Origin: Sitta carolinensis
Taxonomy: Eukaryota > Chordata > Aves > Passeriformes > Sittidae
Direction: 5' to 3'
DNA: 64,000 bases
Assembly: GCA_032173965.1 (NCBI GenBank)
Contig: CM063285.1
Location: 22,665,660-22,729,659, forward strand
Position 1 is the first letter of the stretch. Each line of letters starts with the position of its first letter. The position numbers and the translations under genes are program-made. Shown here piece by piece: positions 14,001 to 25,890 of the stretch. The notes below the pieces were generated by a model that saw only the letters and a program-made list of their open reading frames with translations, searched no databases and was not told where the DNA came from.

Positions 14001-17000
14001 TCCCCTGAATTGTAAAAAAACTTATGTGTTTCTTTTAAATGATCGGTGTGTCAGTACCTGCATGACAAAGAGTGTCATAATGAAGATCAAGTAATAACAT
14101 CTCTGAGCCTTTTCCCCTCAAACTATAAGAACCAGTCCATTGTAGAGGAAGCCAAATATCAATAATTATTAAATTTAAAGAAAATTCAGAGTCTCTCAAT
14201 TTTTCTGCTATTCTAAATCCTATTTAGCTATTTCAAGATGCTTCTACATAGAATAACTGACAAAAGGACCTAGATTCAGTGGTAATATTATTCATCACTA
14301 ATATGTAGATATAATTTCTGAACTGTATTTCTATGTCAGTTGCTGTGTATTAGGTGATGTAAGGAACTCTCACAGTTTGTCAGCAGCACAAGCCTGATGA
14401 TAACTACATATCAGTAAGTAAGGAAGATGAGAAGGACAGATTTTTATGAAATAAATTTAATTTTACTATTGTGCTGTACTAAAGTGTCATGCTTTTTCTA
14501 TACTAATGAAATAATGCTGGTGGGGGCTGGGTTTGAAATGCATTTCTGGGACAATTCACAGCAGCTGAAAACTTTTGGAATGATAGGGGAGATCTGCATG
14601 AAGGTCACAGAGCAGCAGGTGACACCTCCTGTGATAGAAAGCCCAAGTCTTCTACACTGTCAGCTGCTAACTGGGGTGCTGACAATGGTGCCTGTCCTCA
14701 GCTGGAAAAGGCTGAACAACTTGCTTCAACTGGAACCGGCTTCATCTCCTTAAAAATAGTTCTTGGGTTCACAGTCTTATCTGTCCCCTGAGAGTAGGAA
14801 GATCCTGGCTACAAGTGATCTGCACAAGGCACATAGTCCATTGCTAAATTTCCAATGATGGGGATCTGTTACCACAACAGAGTCCTTAGGAAAGATCCCA
14901 GTGAAGCTAATTGGACATGGGTATCAACATCACCCTTCCCTCTTTAACCATCCATGGTGGTATATTTGTGTTATCATAGAAGAACGAGTGAGTCAAATTA
15001 GGTGATTATGATGTTTTACTACGGTATCGTCAGAGTTGTAACAGAAGCAGCCAGGGAAGCTAAAAAAATGTGTACTAATTGAGATACAATAAAAAGAGTT
15101 AATTAAGAAGATTTAATGATGAAGGGCAGAACTAACAGCTGGACAGAAGACTTCAATTGTCCTGTGATTTCCCAGTGCCTAATGGCTGGGGAGGGAACAA
15201 AAATGAAAATCCTTTACAGGACTGGAAAAGAAGTGCATGTTTTACAGATTGGCCAAGAAACAGCAAGATTCACTGAGCTGTTGTTTCTTTGCACACACTT
15301 CCAGGTAAAGTGAATGGAGGATCAGCAGAAAGTACTTCAGCAACAGAAGCAGGGAAGGTGGGGAGAATTTCACAGGTAATGCCAGCCTTGGGATACAAAA
15401 GTGCATTTAGATAGTCATCCTCCTGAAGAGGAAAACACTGCAGCAAATAAAGAACAATTAAAAATAGATAAAGCAAGCAAATAAGACTGCAAAATATATT
15501 TTGAAATGTGATTGTGTGCTTCATAGCCATTTTCATAACAGAAATGTCTTCATCTTCACATGAACACGATGAAATAAAACCATTCTTTCATGGTTAAACC
15601 TTGTCTAACAACATAATTTATTCTCAGTGATCTAATTAATAGACTGTACAGTACTTCTCAAACATTAGAGAAGTTGTATTGCTGTTGCAGCACCCCACAT
15701 CCAGAGCAGGCCCAGGGGATACAAGGATCCATGCTGTAATCCTTCCTCTGCAATCCTTGCTGTCAGCTCCTCAACATCTATAACCTTAGTGTCTAACAAA
15801 ACTGCCTAACCAGCTGCCTAACAAAGTCAAGGCCTACCTCTGACTAAACACAGCTGCCTCACCTTACTCAGACTGCTTTTGCTTTTGAGTTGTATATGCA
15901 CCAGCTAAAGATGATCAAATGTACCAACCCAAAAGGAAAAAAATGTTGTCCTAACAAGAAAACAAATGAGAGCAAGAGAAGCTCACAGCAACACCAGGCA
16001 ATGCTACTTTACTGTTCTGGACACTTACTTTACTAATAATTAGATGCATTATCAAACACAACTACTCCTCCCACTAAGGCAAGATAAGAACTGTGTCAGG
16101 CAGACAAAAATCACTTCAGTGGCCCCAGGCAAGCTGGTGCAAATTATACCTCTGGCTATAGATCACCTTCGGGGGTGTTTGTTTAAACTTTTTCTTTTTA
16201 ATTACAAATTCCATTATAATAAAGATACCCACCCAACTTAATTTCTTGAAAAACCTGTGAGTTGCTTTTGAAACAGAAAAGATTTCTCAAATACTTTTTC
16301 TTTCTGACCTAGCTTCAGAATTACTATGTGTCCTGGACACTCTGAAACAGAACTGCCATCTCTACCTCCTGCCTTTAGCCTTCATTACAAGAAAACAAAA
16401 GTGACTCTGATAAGCCATTTAGAAATGTGAATGTGCTGAGAACAAATACCCACTCAGAAGCAAAAATCAAGAAAACAGATCTTAGCCTAAAAAAATCAGC
16501 ACAACAGTCAGAAATTTTCATACCTGAGAGGAAAATTAATGGATACTCTCATAGAAGGACTTAAGCAAACCTGAGTTTCAATCAGAGGCTTGTTTCACAG
16601 AATTCCTAATGTCTTCAGTTCTTCTTTTCTATGGAATGAGGAGCTCTAAGAAGCAATGGGCATATTACAAGCCATAGGAAGATGAAATCCATTATGTTGG
16701 TTGGTAAAGTCCAGCAGTAAACTGTTAATTAAGATCAACGTAATTTTTCTAATGTTTTACTCCTGAGATTATAAATGTTCACAATGTCCTCAAATTCCTT
16801 TTTTGCCAAAATTAATAATTCACAGGATTCACCAGGCAGTATCTAAAAATATTCAGAAATATCATTATACAAAATGATGTCTGAAGTGCTGTTCAGCAAT
16901 GCAAAACAATGCATTTTATCTGTTTAATGTGCTGCCCTACATCGACAAGATACTTTGCTAGTTACAATGTAAGTATGAAGTGAATTTTAATTGTCCATGA

Positions 17001-17055
17001 CACATTTATTGCTCAGCATCTTCTTCCCAAATGCTTCTGAAAACCATAATACCTC
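11091..17055. other. Gene-free AT-rich sequence
   Basis: No exon, RNA gene or clear transposon was found. The longest open frame (108 codons, 14,427-14,753) has no domain features and no splice partners. 15,690-15,850 is somewhat C-rich but unassigned. Confidence 0.55.
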
Positions 17056-17062
17056 TTCTGTT

Positions 17063-17200
17063 ATCATGGAATCAGAGAATCATAGACTCTTAGAAACATT
17101 TACCTTTGAGAAGGCCTTTAAGGTCATCAAGTCAAACTGGCAACTCCATCAAACCATCTCCCTAAGCACAACACCTAAGTGTATTTATGGCCAAGCCATG
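17063..17200 (-). repeat. CR1 LINE 3'-end fragment
   Basis: The plus strand carries the antisense CR1 terminal pattern: tandem 'gaatcagagaatcatag', then '...cctttaaggtcatcaagtcaaactgg' and '...tccctaagcacaacacctaag'. It abuts a reverse-transcriptase segment of the same orientation. The full 3' UTR between them is missing, so this is either an internally deleted copy or two adjacent copies. Confidence 0.7.
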
Positions 17201-17700
17201 AGCAGCCAGTTTCTCCAGGAGAATTCTGTGGGAAATGTGTCTATGGCTTTTACTAGTGTCCAGGTAGAAAATATGCAGTCTTTCCCTCCTCCACTAAGTG
17301 ATTCACCCTGTCACAGAAGGCGATCGAGCAGGACCTGCCTTTCATAAACACATGCTGGCTGGGCCCAATCACCTGTTTGCCATGTATGCATTGCCTGATG
17401 TCACTCAAGATGATCTGCACCATGACCTTCCCCAGCACCAAGAACAGGCCTGAAGTTCCCTGGTTCCCTTTGCTGCCCCATAGATCTCCAGGCACTGAGA
17501 CAGGAAACCCAAGGACCTTGCTAGCACGCCTTTCCCCAAACTTTGGCATGCTGACTGTACACACCCCTCTAGTGAGCTTTGTTTTATCCTCTTCCTCCCT
17601 CAAATCTCTTTCAAAGCTCTTCCAATGAGCTCTGCTAACTCCTAAGCTAGTGACACAGTGGTACCACCCCACCTGTCACCTGCAGGCTAGGTGCATAAAT
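17201..17700 (-). pseudogene. Decayed CR1 LINE reverse-transcriptase fragment
   Basis: The minus strand translates in one frame (17,253-17,672) to a peptide containing L-G-K-V-M-V-Q-I-I-L-S, then P-S-Q-H-x-F-x-K-G-R-S-C, then a V-x-x-L-V-x-E-G-K block. These are the hallmark motifs of the CR1-clade reverse transcriptase fingers/palm region. The catalytic YxDD box is not reached, and the flanking sequence is degenerate. This is a dead fragment of LINE ORF2, not a host gene. Confidence 0.75.
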
Positions 17701-18090
17701 TGACCCACGATAAAAAGCCCCAAAATTCTGCCTGTGACAACAGGCTAAGGGCCAGGTTTTGATCTCTTTGCTCTTCCTGATTTTTCCATCCTTCTCTGCA
17801 CCTGGAAGGAAAGAGGAGGATACTGCTTCTTCTCCTGATCCCTTAACCAGTTGTCCCAAGGCCCTAAAGTCTCTCTTGATTGTCCTCAGACTTGTTCTTG
17901 TTATTATGGATCATAACCTGATGGCCATACCAGGGCAGAAAGCTCTCTCTTCACATCCTGGGCCCCAGGGAGTCAGCAGACTTGCTTGTCTGCATATAGG
18001 GCCTTTCATTCCCTTTGACCATGACCAATCTGTTATGGAAGCAGTTTTGAAGCAGGGCATAGCACAACTTTGACACCTCCAAGCTAAATG
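17701..18090. repeat. Probable dispersed repeat, family unassigned
   Basis: This segment continues the moderately GC-rich block to the right of the CR1 reverse-transcriptase fragment. Its phrasing is like dispersed avian repeats I have seen, but I cannot tell whether it is more CR1 or a retroviral remnant. No intact coding is present. Confidence 0.35.
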
Positions 18091-21000
18091 AATTATCAAC
18101 CTTGTTAACCATCATTATTGTTCAGTTCTGCTCATAGATCCTCATACCTATTATGCCAGACCACCTGGGAAAGTGGCTAAAGCATTCACCCCAATAGTAC
18201 TATCACTTAGTCAAAGTCCTCACAGAGCTCAAAATTTCATTCTTTGTTCTCATGTCAGAGAAACAGCCTAAACCCAGATGAGTATTAGCTTGGTTTTTCT
18301 TAAAATCTAACAGTACTTGTATCAACTGAATGTTTCTGCTTTTGCTTGGTAGTATGACAGCAGATTCATTTGGACAGTAACACTCCTGTGCCCACACTTG
18401 CTTTGTACACTTCCAGCCTTAGCCACCAGCACAAAGCTGCAGAGGCTCACAGGATTCTCATAACTTTTTATCATCAACAACTGGAATTACTAATCCCACT
18501 GTATGCTGCAAAGCAGAGTGTTTTTGAAGGATGTGAAGTCACTTCTTTGTGTTCTGCCTGGATTTTTTGCTTTGCCAAGAAAAGTTAACCTATGACTCTT
18601 AGACTAGGGCCAGAGAAACATGTAAACATTTGTAATCAAAATTTTTGTCAATTGAGGTTCAAAGATAAACAGCTATCAGGTTTGTAAACACAAGGCTGTA
18701 TTCAAATTATAGTCTCTTCTGTGAAACCTTCAGTCAATCAGTCAATGATGAGGAAAATGTCACATCATGGATATATATATCAAAAACATAAACTGTAGTA
18801 TTCAAGGCTGAAATGTTTCCATGAGTCATCTGTACAACATCTGGAAGCAGTACACAATAGGAAAGAGGAAAAAAAAGCAGAATAGAGAAAAAGATGCACT
18901 GACTACATTTTTGATGGCAGAATTTGCAGAATTTGTAATAAATGTTACTGAAGTTATTCTAATTACCTTTTTACTAGAAATTTTGCACAATATCAAGAAA
19001 ATGCAGAGACACTGAGTAGGTTTCTTATTGATAGATAAACAAAAGGATTTGTGTATTTTTTTATAAAACCCTTAAAAGACACCAAGTGTAAAGGAATAAC
19101 TATAAAATACTGATTAAATAAATATACCTGGAAAATAGGTTTCCCAGCACCATTCAGTAACAGCAACTCTTTGTAAAGAGATGATCATAAGAGGGCCTAA
19201 ATCCTGCAGGAACATATAACTTGTTTTGACAAAAAATGTAATGCCTTTGAAAAAACAAGAAATGAAATCCAAGCAGTACAAGTTTCCACAATGTAAGAAT
19301 TCTTTACAGCAGTGTACATCCTCAGGTTTAAATATAAGATTCTACACACAGAGGACAGTGAAAGTTGTGTTTGGGTGTACATAGGTATAAATTCTGCAGT
19401 CTGGAGGCCTTTGCATTTCAAAGTGTGCAAAAATTAATGTGATCCTTCAATAGTGATCAGACCTATCATAAGTGAAGCCTACATTCGCCTCTGAACAATA
19501 AAATAAAGGGTACTTGTACCTTCTTTGCCATGGAGATATTGGAAATCAATGTTTTCAAACAAATGAAATGAGTGTTTCCTGCCTCCTACTTTTTAAGTTA
19601 TTTATACTCACAGAATAATGTATTACATACAAGACAAAGACGTGTACCAGTTCTTACTTAATGCTCTTCATGAACAGCATCTAAGGAATTTTATAAAAGG
19701 TACCGTTATACCTATTTATGGAGGGAAGATGGAGCCATACAGGGCAGTTAACTTTCCTATGGAGTCTCAGCCCATTGGTTGCATATCAAAGAACACAAAC
19801 CAAGTATCCCAAAGTCCCTTTGGGGGCCTTTTTGTCTTTCTCACAACACTGAAAATTATTGCCAAACTACAGAAATCAGAAATTCAAATTGTCACAGAAA
19901 AGAGACATTTTCTGAACATTGGGGAGCGGTTTAAGACGATATTTATCGCCAGCTTTGAAAAGTTGGGCTTATGTTACTGGCTAGGTCTCAGCTTTCTTCC
20001 TTAGGCATAGTAGACATAAATAATTATTTTTTCAGATGAAAATTCACATGCTAGTACCAACCTTACTCCAGTTACTAGGGCAACAAGGAGAACACACAAA
20101 ATGCATGAGCCAGATAAAATCAGCTGCTGTTTATGCATGAGTTGTGATGCATTGGCAAAGAATTTAAAAACAGATGACTGGCACTAGGCTATTAAACAGA
20201 CAGCATTAATTTTACTCTTTCTTCTCCTGTATGCACTACATTTCACTTGCATCATTTTGACTTCACTTTCTAGCAGAAAATTGTTCTAGCTTAAGTATGG
20301 AAATTATTATCATTCTTTCCTTTCAGATTCAGGCATCCAAATTAATGAAACTTCAACAGTGCTTAGCATCAAGCAGCTTCCAGTCTCCAAGGCTAATAGA
20401 ACAGCTAGGATTACAAGTGGTAAGAACAGGCATAACTATCTGGAATAATGTAGGCAAAATATCATGTCATTTTTATGTGAAGCAATTAGATTGTAAAAAA
20501 ATAACATCAAGCCTTACATTGAACTAATCAAGGCTAAGTTATAGCATCATATCAAACCTTCATTAAACTAATCTTTGGAAAACAATTCTCAAAAGTTCAT
20601 TCACTGTATCAGTAACACTTCAGACACAGCAGTTGCAGTTCTGCTGTAAACAACTTGCTAATTGTATTTCTGTCTTATGGTGAGACATGCTAATGGATTT
20701 AAGCATGTCATTACAACAGAAGAGTCCCTCACAAGAAACAAAAACTCACAAACAAGATACTCTTACTCTCCCCAGCTAAATCATCATCATCCCACATACA
20801 CACCCACAGCCACTTTGCTACTTCTTGAGAGCTTGCATGGGAGAGGAGCAAAATCCATTGTCAGTACAAACATTCAGTAGAGAAATGTTCCATCATCTGC
20901 AAGATCAAGTGCTTGCATAATGGAAATAGTGCTTTAATTTGACAGCATACAAGAAATCATACATTCATTATGATTTCTACAAGTGTCCCTGTAAATCAGT

Positions 21001-23778
21001 GGTCTATAATGACTTACTTGTTGTATACACTGATTTTGGCATAACTCCCAACTCATGATAAGACATAACAACATTTAAATCAGGATTAATGTAGAAAGTC
21101 ACAGCAACATCTTCCAAACATATCTGGGCTTAACAAATTGCCTAAATTCACAATACTTATATTTTATTTGTATACATTTCATTTAAAAAGTAATATGCTA
21201 TCTGTGGGAGCACAGTGAGCATTTCATTTTATATATGAAGTAATTCTTAAATGTTCTTCATAAAAACTCAGATCCCATAATGCACTTTCAGTAAATTATA
21301 TATGTATAATTATTTGATTTATTTTTGAAACTGTATTGGATAAGTAACATGTCTAAGATTCATATGCCATGAAATTAAATAAAACTAGTAATAAAATACT
21401 CAGTTAATCAGAACCAAAACTTCATCCCTGTATTTTCATAAAATCATATTAAATCTAAACTGGAACACCATTGTATCAAGAATGCTATGAAACACTGCTG
21501 CCATCTACACAGACTAGTATTGAAGAAATTTGGTATCTGTTTCCCTATCATTTTGCAGTAGTATTTTAGGCAGCAGCTTTAGGAACTTCACTGTTGGAAT
21601 AATCATGCAGTTTATTGAATTTTCTTATTAATTTTTCCTTTTTGTGTATCTTTTCTCAAAGGAATGCCTTTTTCTTCTGCTATGGTTCTCTAGCAAAAGT
21701 TAATTCTGTAAATTTAATAAAACAAGGCATTTTTGAACACTGTGATAAACACCCAGGAGACCGTTTTAAAAATTCAGAACAATTCTGCTTAAGCATCAGA
21801 AAAACCTCCTAGGAAGACTCATTTCCACTCACCCATATTTCCACTACCTCACTATGTAACTTCCTGAATATATCATAGATATATTCTGTATATTCTATAA
21901 TTTTACAATTGTCTCTGGTAAAAATAATTCTCTCCACAAAAAAATCCTAGCTCTCCTGCCCAGCCAACCAATGAACAGCTAACCTTCATTAAAAAAAGTT
22001 GCTAAAGAAAAAGCTCATATAATGCTGGACTACAGCCAGTTTTTCTGTCAGCAGAAATCTTAGTTCATACAAATATTTCCTTTTTATGGTGAAAATATTT
22101 ATATTTGGTGAATATATTTAATTCCAGAAAGTCAAAAACATCAGTGCAAGCTTAGCATAATTCCCCAGTATGCAATTCTGTCCTGAATCCTGACATTCAG
22201 GACAGAGAAGCAGTCTGTAGGCCCAAGTTTTTTTCAGCTTTTTCCATTCATGAACCACCAGAAACTGAAATGCTAAATTATATTGACAGAATGGTGAAAC
22301 CAGAATTTTACACTCACTAAGTCATTGTGCTTCTGCTGTTCATATAAAGCTATACTCACTACTACCTCTCCTTACCCACTGTCTCGTTCAAACCCTTTTC
22401 TCTTCTTCAATAGTCTGTATCACCTCATGTGGCCAGCCTTCTGTCAAAAGCTATATCCCAAATGGGAACTGGCAGTCACCTTCCCAAAGCATGGAGTACC
22501 AGCACCACAGCCCTCACATTATCTCAAATTGCCTCCTGTGTACACATATCATGCCCAGAGCTCTTCTCAGAAAGAGGGCAGAACTTGGCCCTTGCAACCC
22601 TAAGGGGAATTGACTGGTAGATAAGTGTCCAAGTTCTTTTAGTAATATAAATGAAGACTAGGGAGTTGCAAAAGTTAAAATTTGAGTCATAAGTCCTACA
22701 GTGATTCACTGTGTTAAGGTATTTGACATCAAATACTTCATTTAATCATGGTGAGTAACATGCTCCACACACTCTACACAAGTTCCCAGAGACACAATTT
22801 TCAAACACCCAAGGCTACTACTACTACACTAGAGCTAGAGATTACCTTCCCACCCCTTCTTCTTGACCTCTGTACCATGCTCAGTACTGTGGTGAGAGCT
22901 AGAAATCACACCAGCTCCAGTTATATTCAGATTTTCATTCCACCACAAAAACCACTTGCTCGGCAGCACAAAGTCCCTATTTTACTGCTTGCAGCTGCAG
23001 TAATACTGGACAAACATTTCAATTATTTGACTACTTCAGAGCAATACCTGAAGACTATTATACCAATAGTGTGAATTTTGGTTTTAATTCATATGTAACG
23101 GATACACTGGAAGATAATTTTCAGGAAAATAGAGTAATTTCCTATTTAATAATATTTACTTCTCACTTTAAATAAATAATAATTTTAGATGGAACCCTAA
23201 TAAAAGTTGATTATATTTAATTATTTTTTCCCAAGTTTTCCATTAAAATAACATGGAAATGATCAGCTGCAATGTCTAAGCCTAAGCATATAAATGAGCA
23301 GGACAGGGGAATTTTGAGGAAGAATCTTTAGCACAGGTGAAAAATTTCATTGGTTTGTAGGGACCTGAAGAAGAGGAACCAGCCCCTTCTTGCTTTGACA
23401 GAAAATAATTAAGACTGTCCAAAAAAAAACAGGTAACAAAGTGAGGGAGGAGAAAACTAAGAATAGAAACAGGAAAAATTTTAGCAGGAAAAAGACAAAG
23501 GAAAGCAAGCAAGTACCCAGAATAGTAATGAAAATATCGCCCAGTAACTGTGAGAAAATTGCAAAGACTACACAGAGGTGAAACAGAAAAATAGGTTTTA
23601 ATCTGTCCAGTTCACTGTGAACTGGAAGACATATTTTTTTCACATCCCCTTGCAACATCTTTTATTTTCATCAACTTTTATGGCCTTCACTGCTCTTTAG
23701 TCTAAAAACCCCAAGTGTTTCCTGTTCTTTCCATGTAAGTAATTGTTGCTGCTCTCTTCTGCAGTACTTCCAAGTAGG

Positions 23779-23833
23779 TTTTTTTTGGGGTTTTTTTTTT
23801 TTTTTTTTTTTTTGGGGGGGGGGGATTTTTTTT
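23779..23833. repeat. T/G homopolymer block
   Basis: Consecutive homopolymer runs: about eight T, four G, more than twenty T, eleven G, one A, then about eight T. This is low-complexity sequence that is prone to sequencing and assembly error. Confidence 0.9.
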
Positions 23834-25075
23834 CAAAAGTGAGATTGCAAAAACCCCTGGGAACACAGCTTCTCAGGCTTTCCCCTAAAAGACAGGATAA
23901 GCTACTTCCCTAGAAATTACTAACACCTCTGACCTACTGAGTCTTGAAGCAAATGTGAAGGTGCGGCTCACTAGTACACAAACACTGGATACATTTTGCA
24001 GAGCATTACATGGACAAATATGTTATTGACTTCCTTGTTGGTAAGCCCTGCCTCTCACCTTGGGGGAGAGATGGAAGGAAAACGCAGCCAAAGGACATTC
24101 AAAGGGATAAGGAGGTTGAAACCCTTCTCCTGTTTTCTCTACTCTCACAGCTTTTCTCTGAAAGTTTCATTAAATACAATCCAGTTCAGTAATTAATTAA
24201 GTGCTTTCATCACATTAAATGCCAGGTATGAATTTTTCAAAGAACAATAGGTTTTGACTATTTAATTACACCCTATTGTTCTTGAAGATTTGGACACATG
24301 CAGACTAAAACATAATCCTGTAAATTTAATCTGTTTTCTGTTGTACTGAAGATTAACTATATTACATTTTAATCACAGCAAGAAAATAGACATAAAATTA
24401 AGCGTCTGTAAAAAGATAGGCTTAAAATATTCTCTCATTCTTATCACTGCTTTAAAGTATGTATCATCAGGAGAGTGAATCCTACTCTAGGTACCACCTT
24501 CAGCACCTCTAACCAGCCAGACCAGATTCTTTATGAATCGTTTTTCTTACCTGTACAGTGGAAATGTATTCCCCAGCCACTCTCAGAGAGCACTCGAGAT
24601 ACGGAAATAAAGTATGTACTTGATACAATTACAATAAAGTAAAATACCTACAACAGCCCTAATGAAAAAATGAAAGTAAAGGCATGCCACTGTGAAGCCT
24701 GTTTCATATGTTTCTTTGTCAAACTCTTCAACTGTTTCTAAGGATGCACCTGTAGTCTTTATACATAACATGATGGGCTGACATGAAAAAGCTTATACTC
24801 AAATCAATTATATATTTGTACAAATAATTTTGTATTTATACAAGTCCAGTGATAGTTTAAATGATTATATGAGCTGCTAAGGTATTACAGCTACAAAAAA
24901 AAAAAAAAAATTTCTTTTTATTCTTGCCAAAATCTTCCTAAACTGTAAGAACATTACCCCACTAAAATGGACTCAATCAGGATAACAGTAGCCTATGCCT
25001 TCCATTCAAGTGTAGTAGAGGATATACAGATTGATTCTGCACCTCTGTTTTCATGTTCCTCTATTTTATATCCTT

Positions 25076-25113
25076 TGTGTGTGTGTGTGTATGTGTGTGT
25101 GTGTGTGTGTGTG
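25076..25113. repeat. (TG)n microsatellite
   Basis: A TG dinucleotide array of about 19 units, interrupted once by A at 25,091. It lies roughly 760 bp upstream of the ANXA10 start codon. Confidence 0.95.
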
Positions 25114-25872
25114 GAGAAAACTTTGTATTTTATTAATAGTTTATTACAATAATAGTTATCATGAGCAGAAAAATATGGTATTAGCTATGAAAAATATGAG
25201 TTTACTGCCAGTTGGATAGTTAGGATTCTGTATAAGTCCTTGAATACAGCAATGGTATAGGATTTTTGATCAGCTCTTTGCAAGATTTTTGAAGTTGTAA
25301 CTTGCAATAAAAGATCCTCATTTACAGAGTTCCACTAAGGCTACCTGCTTAATCTGGGTGTCATATAAGGGCTATAAAGCATCTTCCTGTGCATGCCAGC
25401 TACAAATAGTCATTAGAGCAAGTGATGAGCTGAGCAATTTCAGCACAAAGAAGAAAAAAAAGGAACTAGACCCTATCCAATCTGAAAAGTAAATCATTAA
25501 CACAAGCACCTTTGTTAAGTGAGTGTTTCATTCTGTGACTAGCTGAATTCTGATTCCTAAAATCAACACAGCAGAACAGAGGGTGTTGTGCTAATGACTC
25601 TGTTTACTTACATTATAATCACACTTATTCAATACATGGTTAATGACTAAGCACACAGTAAATCTATAAAGCCCAAGGACACAAGGTACCAAGAGGTGTT
25701 CTGCTGCATTATTACTTTGGAGCCTAAAGTAATTGGTATCCGTTTGATTGGACGGCTTCTCACAAAACTCCAAAACAGAACAAGGTTTAACTATAACAAT
25801 TGTATTTAATCTTAATTTTAGTCTAGGGAAGCTACTATTCCATCTCAACAGAACTTGAAGACTCGACTCAAA

Positions 25873-25890
25873 ATGTATTGTGGGGATTAT
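25873..25890 (+). CDS. ANXA10: ANXA10 coding exon 1 (residues 1-6)
   Basis: Encodes M-Y-C-G-D-Y, followed directly by the donor gtgagt, phase 0. The start is chosen because it matches the short N-terminus typical of annexin A10 and because 324 codons result. The 5' UTR extends upstream by an unknown length. Intron 1 (25,891-35,882, about 10 kb) holds a TA microsatellite (26,079-26,103), a possible old CR1 scrap near 30,195-30,240 and otherwise unassigned AT-rich sequence. Confidence 0.9.

Larger units (their letters stand above)
18091..25872. other. Gene-free upstream flank of ANXA10
   Basis: No gene is supported. Simple-sequence content is the T/G homopolymer block at 23,779-23,833, an A run at 24,894-24,910 and a TG repeat at 25,076-25,113. 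The region immediately upstream of the ANXA10 start should hold its 5' UTR and promoter. I see an inverted CCAAT-like 'gattgg' near 25,748 and a weak TATA-like 'ctataac' near 25,791, neither convincing. There is no CpG island, which fits a tissue-restricted promoter. Confidence 0.5.

Noticed and set aside
19618..20004. 128-codon plus-strand open frame upstream of ANXA10
   Set aside because: No family resemblance in the protein. Part of the DNA (about 19,640-19,770) faintly resembles an ancient MIR-type SINE core, too weak to annotate.
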